Origin: Pseudomonadota bacterium
Lineage (GTDB): Bacteria > Pseudomonadota > Alphaproteobacteria > SHVZ01
DNA: 64,000 nt
Assembly (NCBI GenBank): GCA_016195085.1
Contig: JACQAG010000038.1
Span: forward strand, 1-64,000
Direction: 5' to 3'
Shown: one piece after another, positions 52,502-63,017 of the stretch
Position numbering within the stretch: the stretch's first letter is position 1
Layout of the letters: every line of letters starts with the position of its first letter
Position numbers and translations under genes: made by a program
Notes under the pieces: model-generated
What the model was told of the DNA's origin: nothing
Databases searched by the model: none
Seen by the model: only the letters and a program-made list of their open reading frames with translations

Positions 52502-53755
52502 ATGACAGCGGCCAGCGCCGGCAAGAATCTCAGGATCAACGGCGAGCGCCTGTGGGCGAGCCTGATGGAGATGGCAAAGATCGGCGCCACCGAGAAGGGC
52601 GGGGTTTGCCGTCTGGCCCTGACCGATCTCGACCGGGAAGGCCGCGATCTCTTCGTCAAATGGGCGAAGGAGGCGGGCTGCTCGATCGCCATCGACCGCA
52701 TCGGCAACATCTTCGCCCGCCGGCCCGGCCGCCAGGCGGATCTTCCGCCGGTCGGCACCGGCAGCCATCTGGATAGCCAGCCGACCGGCGGCAAGTTCGA
52801 CGGGGTCTATGGCGTGCTGGCCGGGCTCGAGGTGATCCGCACCTTGAACGACCTCAACTACACCACCAACGCGCCGATCGAGGTGGTGGTGTGGACCAAC
52901 GAAGAAGGCTCGCGCTTCGCCCCCGCCATGGTGGCCTCCGGCGTGTTCGCCGGGGTTTTCACCGAGGAATACGGCTTGAGCCGCAAGGACCTCGACGGCA
53001 AGACCATGGGCGAGGAGCTGCAGCGCATCGGCTATGCGGGCGACCTCAAGGTCGGCGGCCGCGGCTTCGGCGCCTTCTTCGAGGCCCATATCGAGCAGGG
53101 CCCGATCCTGGAGGCGGAGAAGAAGACCATCGGCGTGGTCCAGGGCGCCCAGGGTCAGCGCTGGTACGAGGCGAATGTCACCGGCCAGGAGGCCCATGCC
53201 GGTCCGACGCCGATGCGCCGCCGCAAGGACGCGCTGCTGGGGGCCTCGCGCATGGTGCAAGAGGTGAACCGCATCGGCCTCGCCTACCAGCCCTTCGCCT
53301 GCGCTACGGTCGGCTTGATGCAGGTGAGCCCGAACTCGCGCAACACCATCCCGGGCAAGGTGTTCTTCACCATCGACTTCCGCCATCCCGACGACGCCAC
53401 GCTCGGAAAGATGGACGGCGAGATGAGAGCGGCGACCAAGCGCATCGCCGACGAGATCGGCCTCGCCCTCGAGCTCGAGCAGATCTGGTATTCGCCGCCG
53501 GTCGCCTTCGACCAGAAATGCGTCGAGGCCGTCAGCAAGGGTGCGGCCACCCTGGGCCTTCCCAGCATGCAGATCGTGTCGGGCGCCGGGCACGACTCCT
53601 GCTACATCGCGCGGGTCGCCCCCACCGGCATGATCTTCGTGCCCTGCGAGGACGGCATTTCCCACAACGAGGTGGAGAACGCCGAGCCGGCGGACATCGC
53701 GGCCGGGTGCGATGTGCTGCTGCACGCCATGGTCGACCGTGCCAACGCGCTCTGA
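52502..53755 (+). CDS. M20-family N-carbamoyl-beta-alanine amidohydrolase (HyuC/AllC-like)
   Basis: A 417-residue zinc hydrolase of the allantoate amidohydrolase / N-carbamoyl amino acid hydrolase group. Metal-site blocks are GTGSHLDSQPTGGKFDGVYGVLAGLEV, WTNEEGSRFAPAMVASGVFAG, EAHIEQGPILE and SGAGHDSCYIA. GQEAHAGPTPM marks the dimerisation domain. In this operon it should cleave N-carbamoyl-beta-alanine to beta-alanine, CO2 and ammonia. It is the second, unrelated enzyme in the window for that step (see 44045-44908). AGGTAAGCG precedes the start. Confidence 0.9.
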   Translation: MTAASAGKNLRINGERLWASLMEMAKIGATEKGGVCRLALTDLDREGRDLFVKWAKEAGCSIAIDRIGNIFARRPGRQADLPPVGTGSHLDSQPTGGKFDGVYGVLAGLEVIRTLNDLNYTTNAPIEVVVWTNEEGSRFAPAMVASGVFAGVFTEEYGLSRKDLDGKTMGEELQRIGYAGDLKVGGRGFGAFFEAHIEQGPILEAEKKTIGVVQGAQGQRWYEANVTGQEAHAGPTPMRRRKDALLGASRMVQEVNRIGLAYQPFACATVGLMQVSPNSRNTIPGKVFFTIDFRHPDDATLGKMDGEMRAATKRIADEIGLALELEQIWYSPPVAFDQKCVEAVSKGAATLGLPSMQIVSGAGHDSCYIARVAPTGMIFVPCEDGISHNEVENAEPADIAAGCDVLLHAMVDRANAL

Positions 53756-53784
53756 GCCGGCCGGCTGAGGTGCAGACCGGGCGC

Positions 53785-54600
53785 ATGGCGGCCGCTTCAA
53801 GGATCGACCCCGCAGACGCATCGGCGCCGCTCGCCATCGACATGCACGGGTTGTCGCTCACCTACGATGCGGGCGGCAGCGCGGTGGCCGCACTCGCCGA
53901 CATCGATCTTGCGGTTCGCGCCGGCGAGTTCGTCACGCTGATTGGACCGTCGGGATGCGGCAAGACCACCTTGATGCGGGTGATCGCCGATCTGACGCAG
54001 CCGACCGAGGGTCGGATCAGCGTCAACGGCATGAGCCCGGCCGAGGCGCGGCTGGCGCGCGCCTATGGCTATGTGTTCCAGGCTCCGGCGCTCTACCCCT
54101 GGCGGACCGCGCGCGCCAACGTGATGCTGCCCTTGGAGATCCTGGGCATCACCCGCGAGGAGCGTCAGGCGCGCGCAGGGCGCTATCTGGCCATGGTCGG
54201 ACTCGACGGCTTCGAGGACAAGTTCCCCTGGCAGCTCTCCGGCGGCATGCAGCAGCGGGTCTCGATCGCGCGCGCGCTCAGCTTCGAGCCGAAGCTCTTG
54301 CTGATGGACGAGCCCTTCGGCGCCTTGGACGAGATCACCCGCGACCATCTGAACGAGCAGCTCCTCCGGCTCTGGGAGCGCACGGGCAAGACCGTCATCT
54401 TCGTCACCCACTCGATCCAGGAGGCGGTGTTCCTGTCGAACCGCATCGTGGTGATGTCGCCGAGGCCCGGGCGCATCGTCGATATCATCGACAGCCATTT
54501 GCCGCCGGACCGGCTTCTGGACGTGCGCGAGACCGGCGAGTTCCTCGAGATCGCCCATCGCGTGCGCTTGGCGCTGCGCGCCGGCCACAGCTATGACTAG
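53785..54600 (+). CDS. ABC transporter ATP-binding protein, nitrate/sulfonate/pyrimidine type
   Basis: A 271-residue ATPase of the SsuB/TauB class. Walker A is GPSGCGKTT, the Q-loop VFQAPALYPWRTA, the signature LSGGMQQRVSIARAL, Walker B LLLMDEPFGALDE, and the switch His lies in FVTHSIQEAVFLS. I start at ATG 53785; a GTG five codons upstream is possible. It overlaps the first permease gene by 8 nt. Confidence 0.93.
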   Translation: MAAASRIDPADASAPLAIDMHGLSLTYDAGGSAVAALADIDLAVRAGEFVTLIGPSGCGKTTLMRVIADLTQPTEGRISVNGMSPAEARLARAYGYVFQAPALYPWRTARANVMLPLEILGITREERQARAGRYLAMVGLDGFEDKFPWQLSGGMQQRVSIARALSFEPKLLLMDEPFGALDEITRDHLNEQLLRLWERTGKTVIFVTHSIQEAVFLSNRIVVMSPRPGRIVDIIDSHLPPDRLLDVRETGEFLEIAHRVRLALRAGHSYD

Positions 54601-55522
54601 CCCGGCGCTTGCCACACGTCCGGATCCGGCGGGCTCGGCTCTGTTGCCGCGCTGGGCCCAAGAGCGGGCGCTGCCGCTCACGACCGTATTGGCCGCCCTC
54701 ACCCTCCTCTGGTATCTCGCCGCCATCTGGCTGAACGCAGACTTGGCCGAGCAGAAGCTGTCGCGATCGGCACCGACTTGGACGACTGCCGAGCTCATCG
54801 ACACGGCCTGGTCGCTCGATCGTCCGGTGCTGCCCACACCCGATCAGATCTGGGCGGAGTTCGCCGACTCCGTCTTCAATCGCGAGGTGACTTCGCGCCG
54901 CAGCCTCGTCTATCACGCCACGGTGACGGCCTCGGCCTCGATCATCGGCTTCGGCCTCGGCATCGCCTTGGGCGTGCTGCTGGCGGTCGGGATCGTGCAC
55001 CAGCGCACGCTCGATCGCAGCCTCCTGCCCTGGATCATTGCTTCGCAGACCGTGCCGATCCTCGCCATCGCGCCGATGATCATCGTCGTGCTCGCCAGCC
55101 TCGGCATGACCGGGCTGCTGCCGAAGGCGGTCATCTCCATGTATCTCTGCTTCTTTCCGGTGACGATCGGCATGGTCAAGGGCTTGCGCGCACCCGACCC
55201 GCTCGAGCTCGACCTCATGGCGACATATTCCGCCTCCCCTCAGCAGGTCTTTTGGAAGCTCCGCTGGCCGTCCTCCCTCTCCTATCTCTTCGCCTCCCTC
55301 AAGGTCGCAATCGCCATCAGCCTGGTGGGCGCCATCGTCGGCGAGCTGCCGACAGGCGCCCAGGAGGGTATCGGGGCGCGGCTCCTGAGCGGCTCGTATT
55401 ACGGCCAGACCGTGCAGATCTGGGCGGCGTTGCTGATGGCCTCGCTCCTCGGCCTGGTCCTCGTCGCCGCGGTCGGCGGGGCGGAACGCGTGACCCTCTC
55501 CCGGATGGGAGGGCGGCGATGA
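54593..55522 (+). CDS. ABC transporter permease (subunit 1)
   Basis: A 309-residue inner-membrane permease of the BPD_transp_1 class with a long first helix (residues ~30-46) and about six spans. The cytoplasmic loop that docks on the ATPase is the EAA-like stretch LDLMATYSASPQQVFWKLRWPSSLSYLF. It overlaps the ATPase gene by 8 nt and the second permease gene by 4 nt, so all three are translationally coupled. Confidence 0.92.
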   Translation: MTSPALATRPDPAGSALLPRWAQERALPLTTVLAALTLLWYLAAIWLNADLAEQKLSRSAPTWTTAELIDTAWSLDRPVLPTPDQIWAEFADSVFNREVTSRRSLVYHATVTASASIIGFGLGIALGVLLAVGIVHQRTLDRSLLPWIIASQTVPILAIAPMIIVVLASLGMTGLLPKAVISMYLCFFPVTIGMVKGLRAPDPLELDLMATYSASPQQVFWKLRWPSSLSYLFASLKVAIAISLVGAIVGELPTGAQEGIGARLLSGSYYGQTVQIWAALLMASLLGLVLVAAVGGAERVTLSRMGGRR

Positions 55523-56637
55523 CCCGTCCGAGCATCGCCGCTTCGCTCGCTTTGCTGGCCCTTTCCTTCGCCTTTCCCGTCGGCGAGGCGGCGGAGCAGT
55601 CCATAGGCTGGGGCTCGCAACCGGAGCTCCTGCTGGCCGCGCTTGTCCCGGTTGCGGCCGCGATCGCGCTTGCCGCCTTTCGCCGGCAAGCAGCGGTGAT
55701 GGGCGGGCTCGCGGCCGGCGGTGCCGCGATCGGCGTGGTGGCGCCGCTGGCGCTCTTGCAGGCCGGTGCCACCGTCGGCTGGGCGCCGGGGTTCTGGCTC
55801 TATGTCGCCGGTCTCCTCGTGCTTGGCTGGCAGGCGCTCGAGCATCTATCGGAGGCAAGAGCCCCCGCTTGGGTCGGCACGCTCTTGGTGCCGGGCCTCT
55901 TTGGCCTCATGGTGCTCACTCTCTGGCAGGTGCTGGTGGATGCATTCGCGATCCCCGCCGTCCTGCTGCCCGGCCCGGCCAGAGTGGCGCAAGCGCTCGC
56001 CGGCAATCTCGGCCTCTTTTGGCAGGACTTTCGTCAGACCTTCCTCAAATCGGTGCTGGCGGGATTCGCCTTCGGTTCCGGCGGCGGTTTCCTCGTCGCG
56101 ATCCTGGTGGAGCGGAGCCCGTTCCTTGAGCGCGGCCTTTTGCCGCTGGGCTCGCTGGTGAGCGCCATACCGATCGTCGGCGTGGCACCCATCATGGTCA
56201 TGTGGTTCGGCTTCGACTGGCAGTCGAAGGCGGCCGTGATCGTGGTGATGACCTTCTTTCCGATGCTGGTGAACACCTTGGCCGGCCTCCATGGCGCGGG
56301 GGCGATCGAGCGCGACCTCATGCGCTCCTATGCGGCCGGATACCGGCAGACCCTCTTCAAGCTCCGGCTGCCCGCAGCACTCCCCTTTATCTTCAATGCG
56401 CTCAAGATCAACTCGACCCTGGCGCTGATCGGCGCGATCGTGGCCGAGTTCTTCGGTACGCCGGTCGTCGGCATGGGGTTCCGCATCTCGGTCGAGATCG
56501 GCCGCATGAACCTCGACATGGTGTGGGCAACCATCGCGGTTGCGGCACTCGCGGGCTCGATGTTCTATGGCATCTTGGCGCTCCTGGAGCGGGGGCTGAC
56601 CTTCTGGCACCCCTCCTACCGCGAGCAGGTTCGGTGA
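55519..56637 (+). CDS. ABC transporter permease (subunit 2), with N-terminal membrane extension
   Basis: A 372-residue permease. The BPD_transp_1 domain occupies the last ~250 residues (EAA-like loop DLMRSYAAGYRQTLFKLRLPAALPF). The first ~115 residues form an extra membrane region of three or four helices (SIAASLALLALSFAFPV, LLLAALVPVAAAIALAAF, GVVAPLALLQ) not needed in the usual ~260-residue permease. ATG 55519 overlaps the preceding stop (ATGA). It probably pairs with subunit 1 as a heterodimeric channel. Confidence 0.9.
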   Translation: MTRPSIAASLALLALSFAFPVGEAAEQSIGWGSQPELLLAALVPVAAAIALAAFRRQAAVMGGLAAGGAAIGVVAPLALLQAGATVGWAPGFWLYVAGLLVLGWQALEHLSEARAPAWVGTLLVPGLFGLMVLTLWQVLVDAFAIPAVLLPGPARVAQALAGNLGLFWQDFRQTFLKSVLAGFAFGSGGGFLVAILVERSPFLERGLLPLGSLVSAIPIVGVAPIMVMWFGFDWQSKAAVIVVMTFFPMLVNTLAGLHGAGAIERDLMRSYAAGYRQTLFKLRLPAALPFIFNALKINSTLALIGAIVAEFFGTPVVGMGFRISVEIGRMNLDMVWATIAVAALAGSMFYGILALLERGLTFWHPSYREQVR

Positions 56638-56674
56638 GAGATTTCGGTTACGAGGCACAGGGAAGGACAAGCAC

Positions 56675-57664
56675 ATGAGAAAATTCGCGATCTTGGCGGG
56701 CGCGGCGGTCGCGTTCGCCAGCCTCCAGGCGGAGGCGCAAGACAAGCTGACTTTGCAGCTGAAATGGGTGGCGCAAGCGCAGTTCGCCGGGTACTTCGTG
56801 GCGAAGGACAAGGGCTTCTACAAAGACGAGAAGCTCGACGTCACCATCAAGCCGGGCGGCCCCGACGTCGCCCCCCCGCAGGTGATCGCCGGCGGCGGCG
56901 CCGACGTGGTGATCGATTGGATGCCCTCGGCCCTGGCAACCCGCGAGAAGGGCCTGGCGCTGGTCAACATCGCCCAGGTGTTCAAGCGCTCCGGCATGAT
57001 GCTGACCTGCCGCAAGGACAGCGGCATCAAGACGACGGCGGACTTCAAGGGGAAGACGCTGGGCGTGTGGTTCGGCGGCAACGAGTATCCGTTCCTCTCC
57101 TGGATGGACAAGCTCAACTACAAGATCGGCACCGACATCACCGTGCTGAAGCAGGGATTCAACGTCGATCCGATCCTGCAGAAGCAGGCCGCCTGCGTCT
57201 CCACCATGACCTACAACGAATATTGGCAGGTGATCGATGCCGGCATGAAGGCGGACGACCTGCAGGTGTTCAAATACGAGGATCAGGGTGTGGCCACCCT
57301 CGAAGATGGCCTCTACACGCTCCAGCCCAAACTCAACGACCCGGCCATGGTCGAGAAGCTCGCGCGCTTCCTCCGCGCCTCGATGAAGGGCTGGGACTAT
57401 GCGATCAAGAACCAGGCCGACGCGGTCAAGATCGTGCTCGACAACGACACGACCGGCGCGCAGAAGGCGCCGCATCAGACCCGGATGATGGGCGAGATCG
57501 CCAAGCTCGTTGCCGACCAGCCGAAGGGCCTGGGCTATCTCGAGCCCGATGACTTCGAGCGCACGGTGGCCGTGCTCTTGAAGGGCAGCTCCGATCCGGT
57601 CATCACCAAGAAGCCCGACGGCGCCTGGAGCCATGCGGTCTGGGACAAGGCGTTCAAGAAGTAA
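56675..57664 (+). CDS. ABC transporter substrate-binding protein, NMT1/THI5-like
   Basis: A 329-residue periplasmic protein with a signal peptide (MRKFAILAGAAVAFASLQAEAQ). KLTLQLKWVAQAQFAGYFVAKDKGFYKDEKLDVTIKPGG is the opening of NMT1/THI5-like binding proteins, which often bind pyrimidine-ring compounds such as thiamin precursors. Its place at the end of the pyrimidine operon suggests uracil, dihydropyrimidine or hydantoin uptake (inference). Confidence 0.9.
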   Translation: MRKFAILAGAAVAFASLQAEAQDKLTLQLKWVAQAQFAGYFVAKDKGFYKDEKLDVTIKPGGPDVAPPQVIAGGGADVVIDWMPSALATREKGLALVNIAQVFKRSGMMLTCRKDSGIKTTADFKGKTLGVWFGGNEYPFLSWMDKLNYKIGTDITVLKQGFNVDPILQKQAACVSTMTYNEYWQVIDAGMKADDLQVFKYEDQGVATLEDGLYTLQPKLNDPAMVEKLARFLRASMKGWDYAIKNQADAVKIVLDNDTTGAQKAPHQTRMMGEIAKLVADQPKGLGYLEPDDFERTVAVLLKGSSDPVITKKPDGAWSHAVWDKAFKK

Positions 57665-57672
57665 GGCTGAAG

Positions 57673-57831
57673 ACCCTCACCCTCCCACGCTGCCGCGTGG
57701 GTCCCTCCCTCTCCCGTGGTACGGGAGAGGGGCCCTCCGACTCCCTCTCCCGCCCGGGGAGGTCAAGGAGGGGGTGATCCTCACCCCCTCCTAAAAGTCC
57801 ACCCCCAGCGGGAGAGGGCCGGGGTGAGGGT
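57673..57831. repeat. Dispersed palindrome, ACCCTCACC family (compound)
   Basis: Outer ACCCTCACC and GGTGAGGGT arms hold several inner pairs, including CTCTCCCGTggtACGGGAGAG and CACCCCCTCC-type segments. It fills the convergent gap between the ABC operon and the dihydropyrimidinase gene and could terminate both. Confidence 0.75.
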
Positions 57832-57843
57832 CGTTTCTTTTCG

Positions 57844-59331
<1,488 letters not shown>

Positions 59332-59340
59332 TTACTTATT

Positions 59341-59414
59341 GTCATGCCCGGACTTGATCCGGGCATCCATCCTAGCGTCGTAAGATGGATTGCCGGGTCA
59401 AGCCCGGCAATGAC
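59341..59414. repeat. Dispersed palindrome, ATGCCCGG-ACTTGATCCGGGCAT type
   Basis: Outer GTCAT/ATGAC arms enclose ATGCCCGGacttgatCCGGGCAT and TTGCCGGGtcaagCCCGGCAA. This form is common between genes in many Alphaproteobacteria. It lies between the dihydropyrimidinase gene and the upstream amidohydrolase operon. Confidence 0.85.
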
Positions 59415-59427
59415 GAATTTTAGGATC

Positions 59428-60696
59428 CTAGGGCTTCCGCCGGTCGAGCTGGCGGGCGAGCTCGGCCTCGTTCGCGCGCATGAGCTTGCCATCGCGCACC
59501 AGCACCGCCCCGTCGACGATGACGTCGCGCACGCAATGGGGGCCCATGGAATACAGCAGGTTGGCGGCGAGGTCGTGGCGCGGATTGGCCGAGAGACGCT
59601 TCAAGTCGAGGACCACCAGATCGGCGCGCTTGCCGGTCTCGATGCTGCCGACGACGCGATCGAGACCGAGCGCGCGGGCCCCCTCGATCGTCGCCATCCT
59701 CAGCATGGAGGTAACCGGCAGGGCGGCCGGGTCGTCGGCCTTGAGCTTGCCGACCAAGGCCGCCAGCCGCGTCTCCGCCAGCACGTCCATGGCGTTGTCG
59801 CTGGCGGCCCAATCCGTGCCGATGCCGATGGCAACTTTACCGGCGAAGCGAGAGAGCTGGATGGTGCGCCCCTCGATCTTGATGTTGCTGCCGGGACAAT
59901 GGGCGATCGAGATCTGATGGCGCGGCCAGGCCTCGATCTCCGCCTCCTCGAGATAGAGGCAATGAGCGGCGACGACATGCGGGCCGGTCAAGCCATTCTC
60001 GAGGAGGGAGGCGAGCGCGCCGGAATAGCCGCGGGCGCGGAGCTGAGCCACCTCCGCCTCGTTCTGCGCCAGATGCACGAAGACCCGGGATCCGAGCCGT
60101 TCGGCGGCACCGGCGCAGCGGCGCAAGAGCGCATCCGAGCAGGTATTGGGCGCATGGGGCGCGATGCCGGCGCTGATGCGGGCCGCGGGGCTCGCCCCCC
60201 AGCGCTCGAACACCGCATCCGAGGTACGCCAGTCCGCAGGCCCCTGGCCTTCCGTGAGCGTCGGCCCCAGGACCGCGCGAATGCCCGATTGCTCGATCGC
60301 CACGCCGATCCGGTCCATATAGCCGAAGCGGTCGGCGATGCAGGTGACGCCATGGAGCAGGAGCTCGTGGCAGGCGATGCCGGCGGCGAAGACATAGTCC
60401 TCGACGCCGAGCCGGTCCTGGCGGGGCAGCGTGTAGTACTCGGACCAGAAGCTGCGGGGCTTGTCTTCGGCCACACCGCGCAAGATGCCAGCGCAGCAAT
60501 GGGTATGCGCATTGACGAAGCCCGGCACCACCAAGGCATCGCTGCAGTCGATCACCTCCGCCTCGGCGGCACGCTCGCTCCCGGGCGGGGTGATGGCGAT
60601 AATGTCGGTGCCGTCGATGTGGAGGTCGGCCGCATCCAGGAACCGGTCGCCGGCGTCCATGGTGAGCACGGCCGCACCCGACAGCACCAGCGTCAT
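59428..60696 (-). CDS. Amidohydrolase, ATZ/TRZ-type (8-oxoguanine or cytosine deaminase-like)
   Basis: A 422-residue metal-dependent hydrolase of the AtzA/TrzA subgroup. Metal ligands are HTH in VVPGFVNAHTHCCAG, His in HLAQNEAEV, His in AAHCLYL, and Asp in GIGTDWAASDN. The ISIAHCPGSNIKI block is typical of deaminases acting on aromatic heterocycles. Substrate could be a purine, pyrimidine or triazine-like base. It overlaps the ferredoxin gene by 4 nt as the last gene of the five-gene operon. Confidence 0.87.
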   Translation of the reverse strand: MTLVLSGAAVLTMDAGDRFLDAADLHIDGTDIIAITPPGSERAAEAEVIDCSDALVVPGFVNAHTHCCAGILRGVAEDKPRSFWSEYYTLPRQDRLGVEDYVFAAGIACHELLLHGVTCIADRFGYMDRIGVAIEQSGIRAVLGPTLTEGQGPADWRTSDAVFERWGASPAARISAGIAPHAPNTCSDALLRRCAGAAERLGSRVFVHLAQNEAEVAQLRARGYSGALASLLENGLTGPHVVAAHCLYLEEAEIEAWPRHQISIAHCPGSNIKIEGRTIQLSRFAGKVAIGIGTDWAASDNAMDVLAETRLAALVGKLKADDPAALPVTSMLRMATIEGARALGLDRVVGSIETGKRADLVVLDLKRLSANPRHDLAANLLYSMGPHCVRDVIVDGAVLVRDGKLMRANEAELARQLDRRKP

Positions 60697-61022
60697 ATCG
60701 CCTTCGGCCGGTCGGCGACCGCGGGATGATCGTCCTTACTTACATAGTTCGGCCCGACCCCGCCGGGAGCGCCCCAGCCGGTGACCTCTGGACCGAAGAA
60801 CTCGGCATTCACCGCCTTGAACGGACGCTCGGCTTCCGGCAGATCGTCCTCGTCGTAGATCGCCTCAACCGGGCAGACCGACAGGCAGACACCGCAATTG
60901 ATGCACTCATCGGGCTGGATGTACATCATGCGCCCGCCCTCGTAGATGCAGTCGACGGGGCAGACATCCTGGCAGGCGCCGTCCTTGACGTCGATGCAGG
61001 CCGAGGCGACGACGTAGGTCAT
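60693..61022 (-). CDS. fdxA: 7Fe ferredoxin, FdxA-like
   Basis: A 109-residue ferredoxin with a 3Fe-4S and a 4Fe-4S cluster. By analogy with Azotobacter FdI, Cys9, Cys17 and Cys50 hold the 3Fe cluster, Cys21, Cys40, Cys43 and Cys46 the 4Fe cluster, and Cys25 is free. The residue replacing the extra 4Fe ligand is Asp11. It lies inside a catabolic operon between an enoyl-CoA hydratase (4-nt gap) and an amidohydrolase (4-nt overlap), so it may be the electron partner of that pathway or simply a co-transcribed housekeeping gene. Confidence 0.93.
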   Translation of the reverse strand: MTYVVASACIDVKDGACQDVCPVDCIYEGGRMMYIQPDECINCGVCLSVCPVEAIYDEDDLPEAERPFKAVNAEFFGPEVTGWGAPGGVGPNYVSKDDHPAVADRPKAI

Positions 61023-61026
61023 GCGC

Positions 61027-61803
61027 CTACAGGCCCCGCCATTGTGGCCGGCGCTTCTCCTGGAAGGCGCGCACGCCCTCCTCCTGGTCGGATGATTTGA
61101 GCGCGGCCATGAGCTCGGGCAGGCGCAGCGCCTGCGCCTCCTGGGGAGAGAGCTTGCTCCCGGCCTTGACCATGCGCTTGATCGCCCTGACCGACAGGGG
61201 CGCGCAGGCGAGGATGTCGTCGACCCAGCGCCCGACCGCTTGGTCCAGCTCGGCCGCCGGCACCACCTCGTTGACCAATCCCATGCGGAAGGCCTCCGCC
61301 GCGGCGATGCGCCTTCCGGTCAGCAGCATCCCCATGGCCAGGACATGGGGGATGCGGCGCGGCAAGAGCGCGATACCGCCATCGAGCGCGAGGCGCCCGA
61401 CGCGCGGCTCCGGCAGGCCGAAGCTCGCATGCTCGGCGGCAACGACGATGTCGCAGCCCAGCACCATCTCGAAGCCGCCGCCGACGGCATGACCGTTGAC
61501 CCGGGCGATGACCGGTACATTGAGCGTGTCGCGGAGCGCGATGCCGCCGAAGCCGCCCGGGCGCGGGGCCGCCCAATAGTCGAGGCCGGAGACGCCGTTC
61601 GCCGCCTTCATGTCGGCCCCGGTGGAGAAGGCGCGCTCGCCGGCACCGGTCAGCACCACGACGCGGACGACGCGGTCGCGCTCGATCTCTTCCCAGAGCC
61701 GGATCAGCTCCGCCTCGGTCTCCTGGTCGACCGCATTCATCCGCTCCGGTCGGTCGATGGTGATGCGGGCGACCCCGGCTTCGAGCGCGTAGCGGACGCT
61801 CAC
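61027..61803 (-). CDS. Enoyl-CoA hydratase/isomerase family protein
   Basis: A 258-residue crotonase-fold enzyme. Oxyanion-hole segments are AFSTGADMKAA (residues ~59-68) and NGHAVGGGFEMVLGCDIVVAAEHASFGLPEPRVG (103-136). The second catalytic Glu is in PEPRVG (Glu132); the first Glu position (usually near 112) has Glu in GFEMVLG. The start is GTG at 61803, overlapping the CoA-transferase stop (GTGA). Exact acyl-CoA substrate unknown. Confidence 0.88.
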   Translation of the reverse strand: MSVRYALEAGVARITIDRPERMNAVDQETEAELIRLWEEIERDRVVRVVVLTGAGERAFSTGADMKAANGVSGLDYWAAPRPGGFGGIALRDTLNVPVIARVNGHAVGGGFEMVLGCDIVVAAEHASFGLPEPRVGRLALDGGIALLPRRIPHVLAMGMLLTGRRIAAAEAFRMGLVNEVVPAAELDQAVGRWVDDILACAPLSVRAIKRMVKAGSKLSPQEAQALRLPELMAALKSSDQEEGVRAFQEKRRPQWRGL

Positions 61804-63017
61804 GACAGCACCTTCTCGGCGGTGAGGCGGTCGATGCCGGCCGCATCGTAGCCGAGCTCCCGGAGGATGGCGGCGTTGTGCTCGCCCAAACCCGGCGGCG
61901 GGCATCGGAGCTGGAAGGCCGAAGCGTCCATGTGCAGCGGCGTGCCGATGAGACGCATCGGTTCGTTGCCGCCGCCGGTACTCGGGCGATCGAACGCCAC
62001 CACCATGCCATTTGCCTGGGTCTGCTCGTGGTCCAAGGCCTCGGGCAGATTCTGCACCGACGCGCAGAGGAGATCCTGCTCCTCCAGGCGGGCCAGCCAA
62101 TGGGCCGTGGTGTTGCTGGCGAAGCGCTCGCCGAAGCGCCGCTGCAGCTCGGATTTGTGCTGCATCTGGCCGGCGAATTTCGCAGTGCGCGGATCGGCGG
62201 AGAGATCCGGCAGGTCCAAGGCCTTGCAGATGTCCCGGAGCGGGTTGGCTTTGAAGGCCCCCACCAGCACCAAGGCGCCGTCGGTGGTGGCAAAGACGCC
62301 GGTCAGCGGGAAGGCGCCCCAATTCAGCTCGCGGCGGCGCTGCAGCCACATCGCCGCCTCCTGCATCTGCATCGCCAGCATGGAATCGTAGAGCGAGACC
62401 GAGACCTGCTGGCCCTTTCCGGTCTGACCGCGTTGCAGGAGTGCCAGCAGGATGGCTTGCACCAGATGCATGCCGGCGGAGTAGTCGGCGAGTGCCGTCG
62501 CATAGATGGAGTGCGGCAGCTCCTCGTTGGATTTCCGCGCCATCACCCCCGACAGCGCCTGCGCCAGAACGTCCTGACCGCCCTTGTGCGCGAGCGGCCC
62601 CGCCTGGCCGAAGCCGGAGCCGAAGGCGCAGATGATGCGGGGATTGATCCGGGCAAGATCGGCATAGCCGAAGCCCATGCGTTCCATCACGCCGGCACGG
62701 AAGTTGTTCACCACCACGTCGGCGGTCTTGATGAGATCGTAGACGATCCTCTTGCCGGCCTCGTTCCTGAGGTCGATCGCGAGCGAGCGCTTGTTGCGGT
62801 TGAGGCTGCGAAAGACCGGATTGTCGAGGCCGTCGGGGTCGTCGGCGATCGAGGTGCGCGACAGGTCGCCGCCGCCGGGCCGCTCGATCTTGATCACGTC
62901 GGCACCATAGTCGGCCAGCATCTGGGTAGCGCAGGGACCCATCATCACCTGGGTGAAGTCGATGACCCTGACGCCGGCGAGGGGCTGCGCCATGCCGTTT
63001 GACGGATGCTGGCTCAT
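61800..63017 (-). CDS. CoA-transferase family III (CaiB/BaiF)
   Basis: A 405-residue family III CoA-transferase. LAGVRVIDFTQVMMGPCATQMLADYGADVIKIERPGGGD opens the protein; the aspartate that forms the acyl anhydride lies in GGQDVLAQALSG. The enzyme moves CoA between acids and so activates the pathway substrate for the following enoyl-CoA hydratase. It overlaps both neighbours by 4 nt. Confidence 0.9.
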   Translation of the reverse strand: MSQHPSNGMAQPLAGVRVIDFTQVMMGPCATQMLADYGADVIKIERPGGGDLSRTSIADDPDGLDNPVFRSLNRNKRSLAIDLRNEAGKRIVYDLIKTADVVVNNFRAGVMERMGFGYADLARINPRIICAFGSGFGQAGPLAHKGGQDVLAQALSGVMARKSNEELPHSIYATALADYSAGMHLVQAILLALLQRGQTGKGQQVSVSLYDSMLAMQMQEAAMWLQRRRELNWGAFPLTGVFATTDGALVLVGAFKANPLRDICKALDLPDLSADPRTAKFAGQMQHKSELQRRFGERFASNTTAHWLARLEEQDLLCASVQNLPEALDHEQTQANGMVVAFDRPSTGGGNEPMRLIGTPLHMDASAFQLRCPPPGLGEHNAAILRELGYDAAGIDRLTAEKVLS

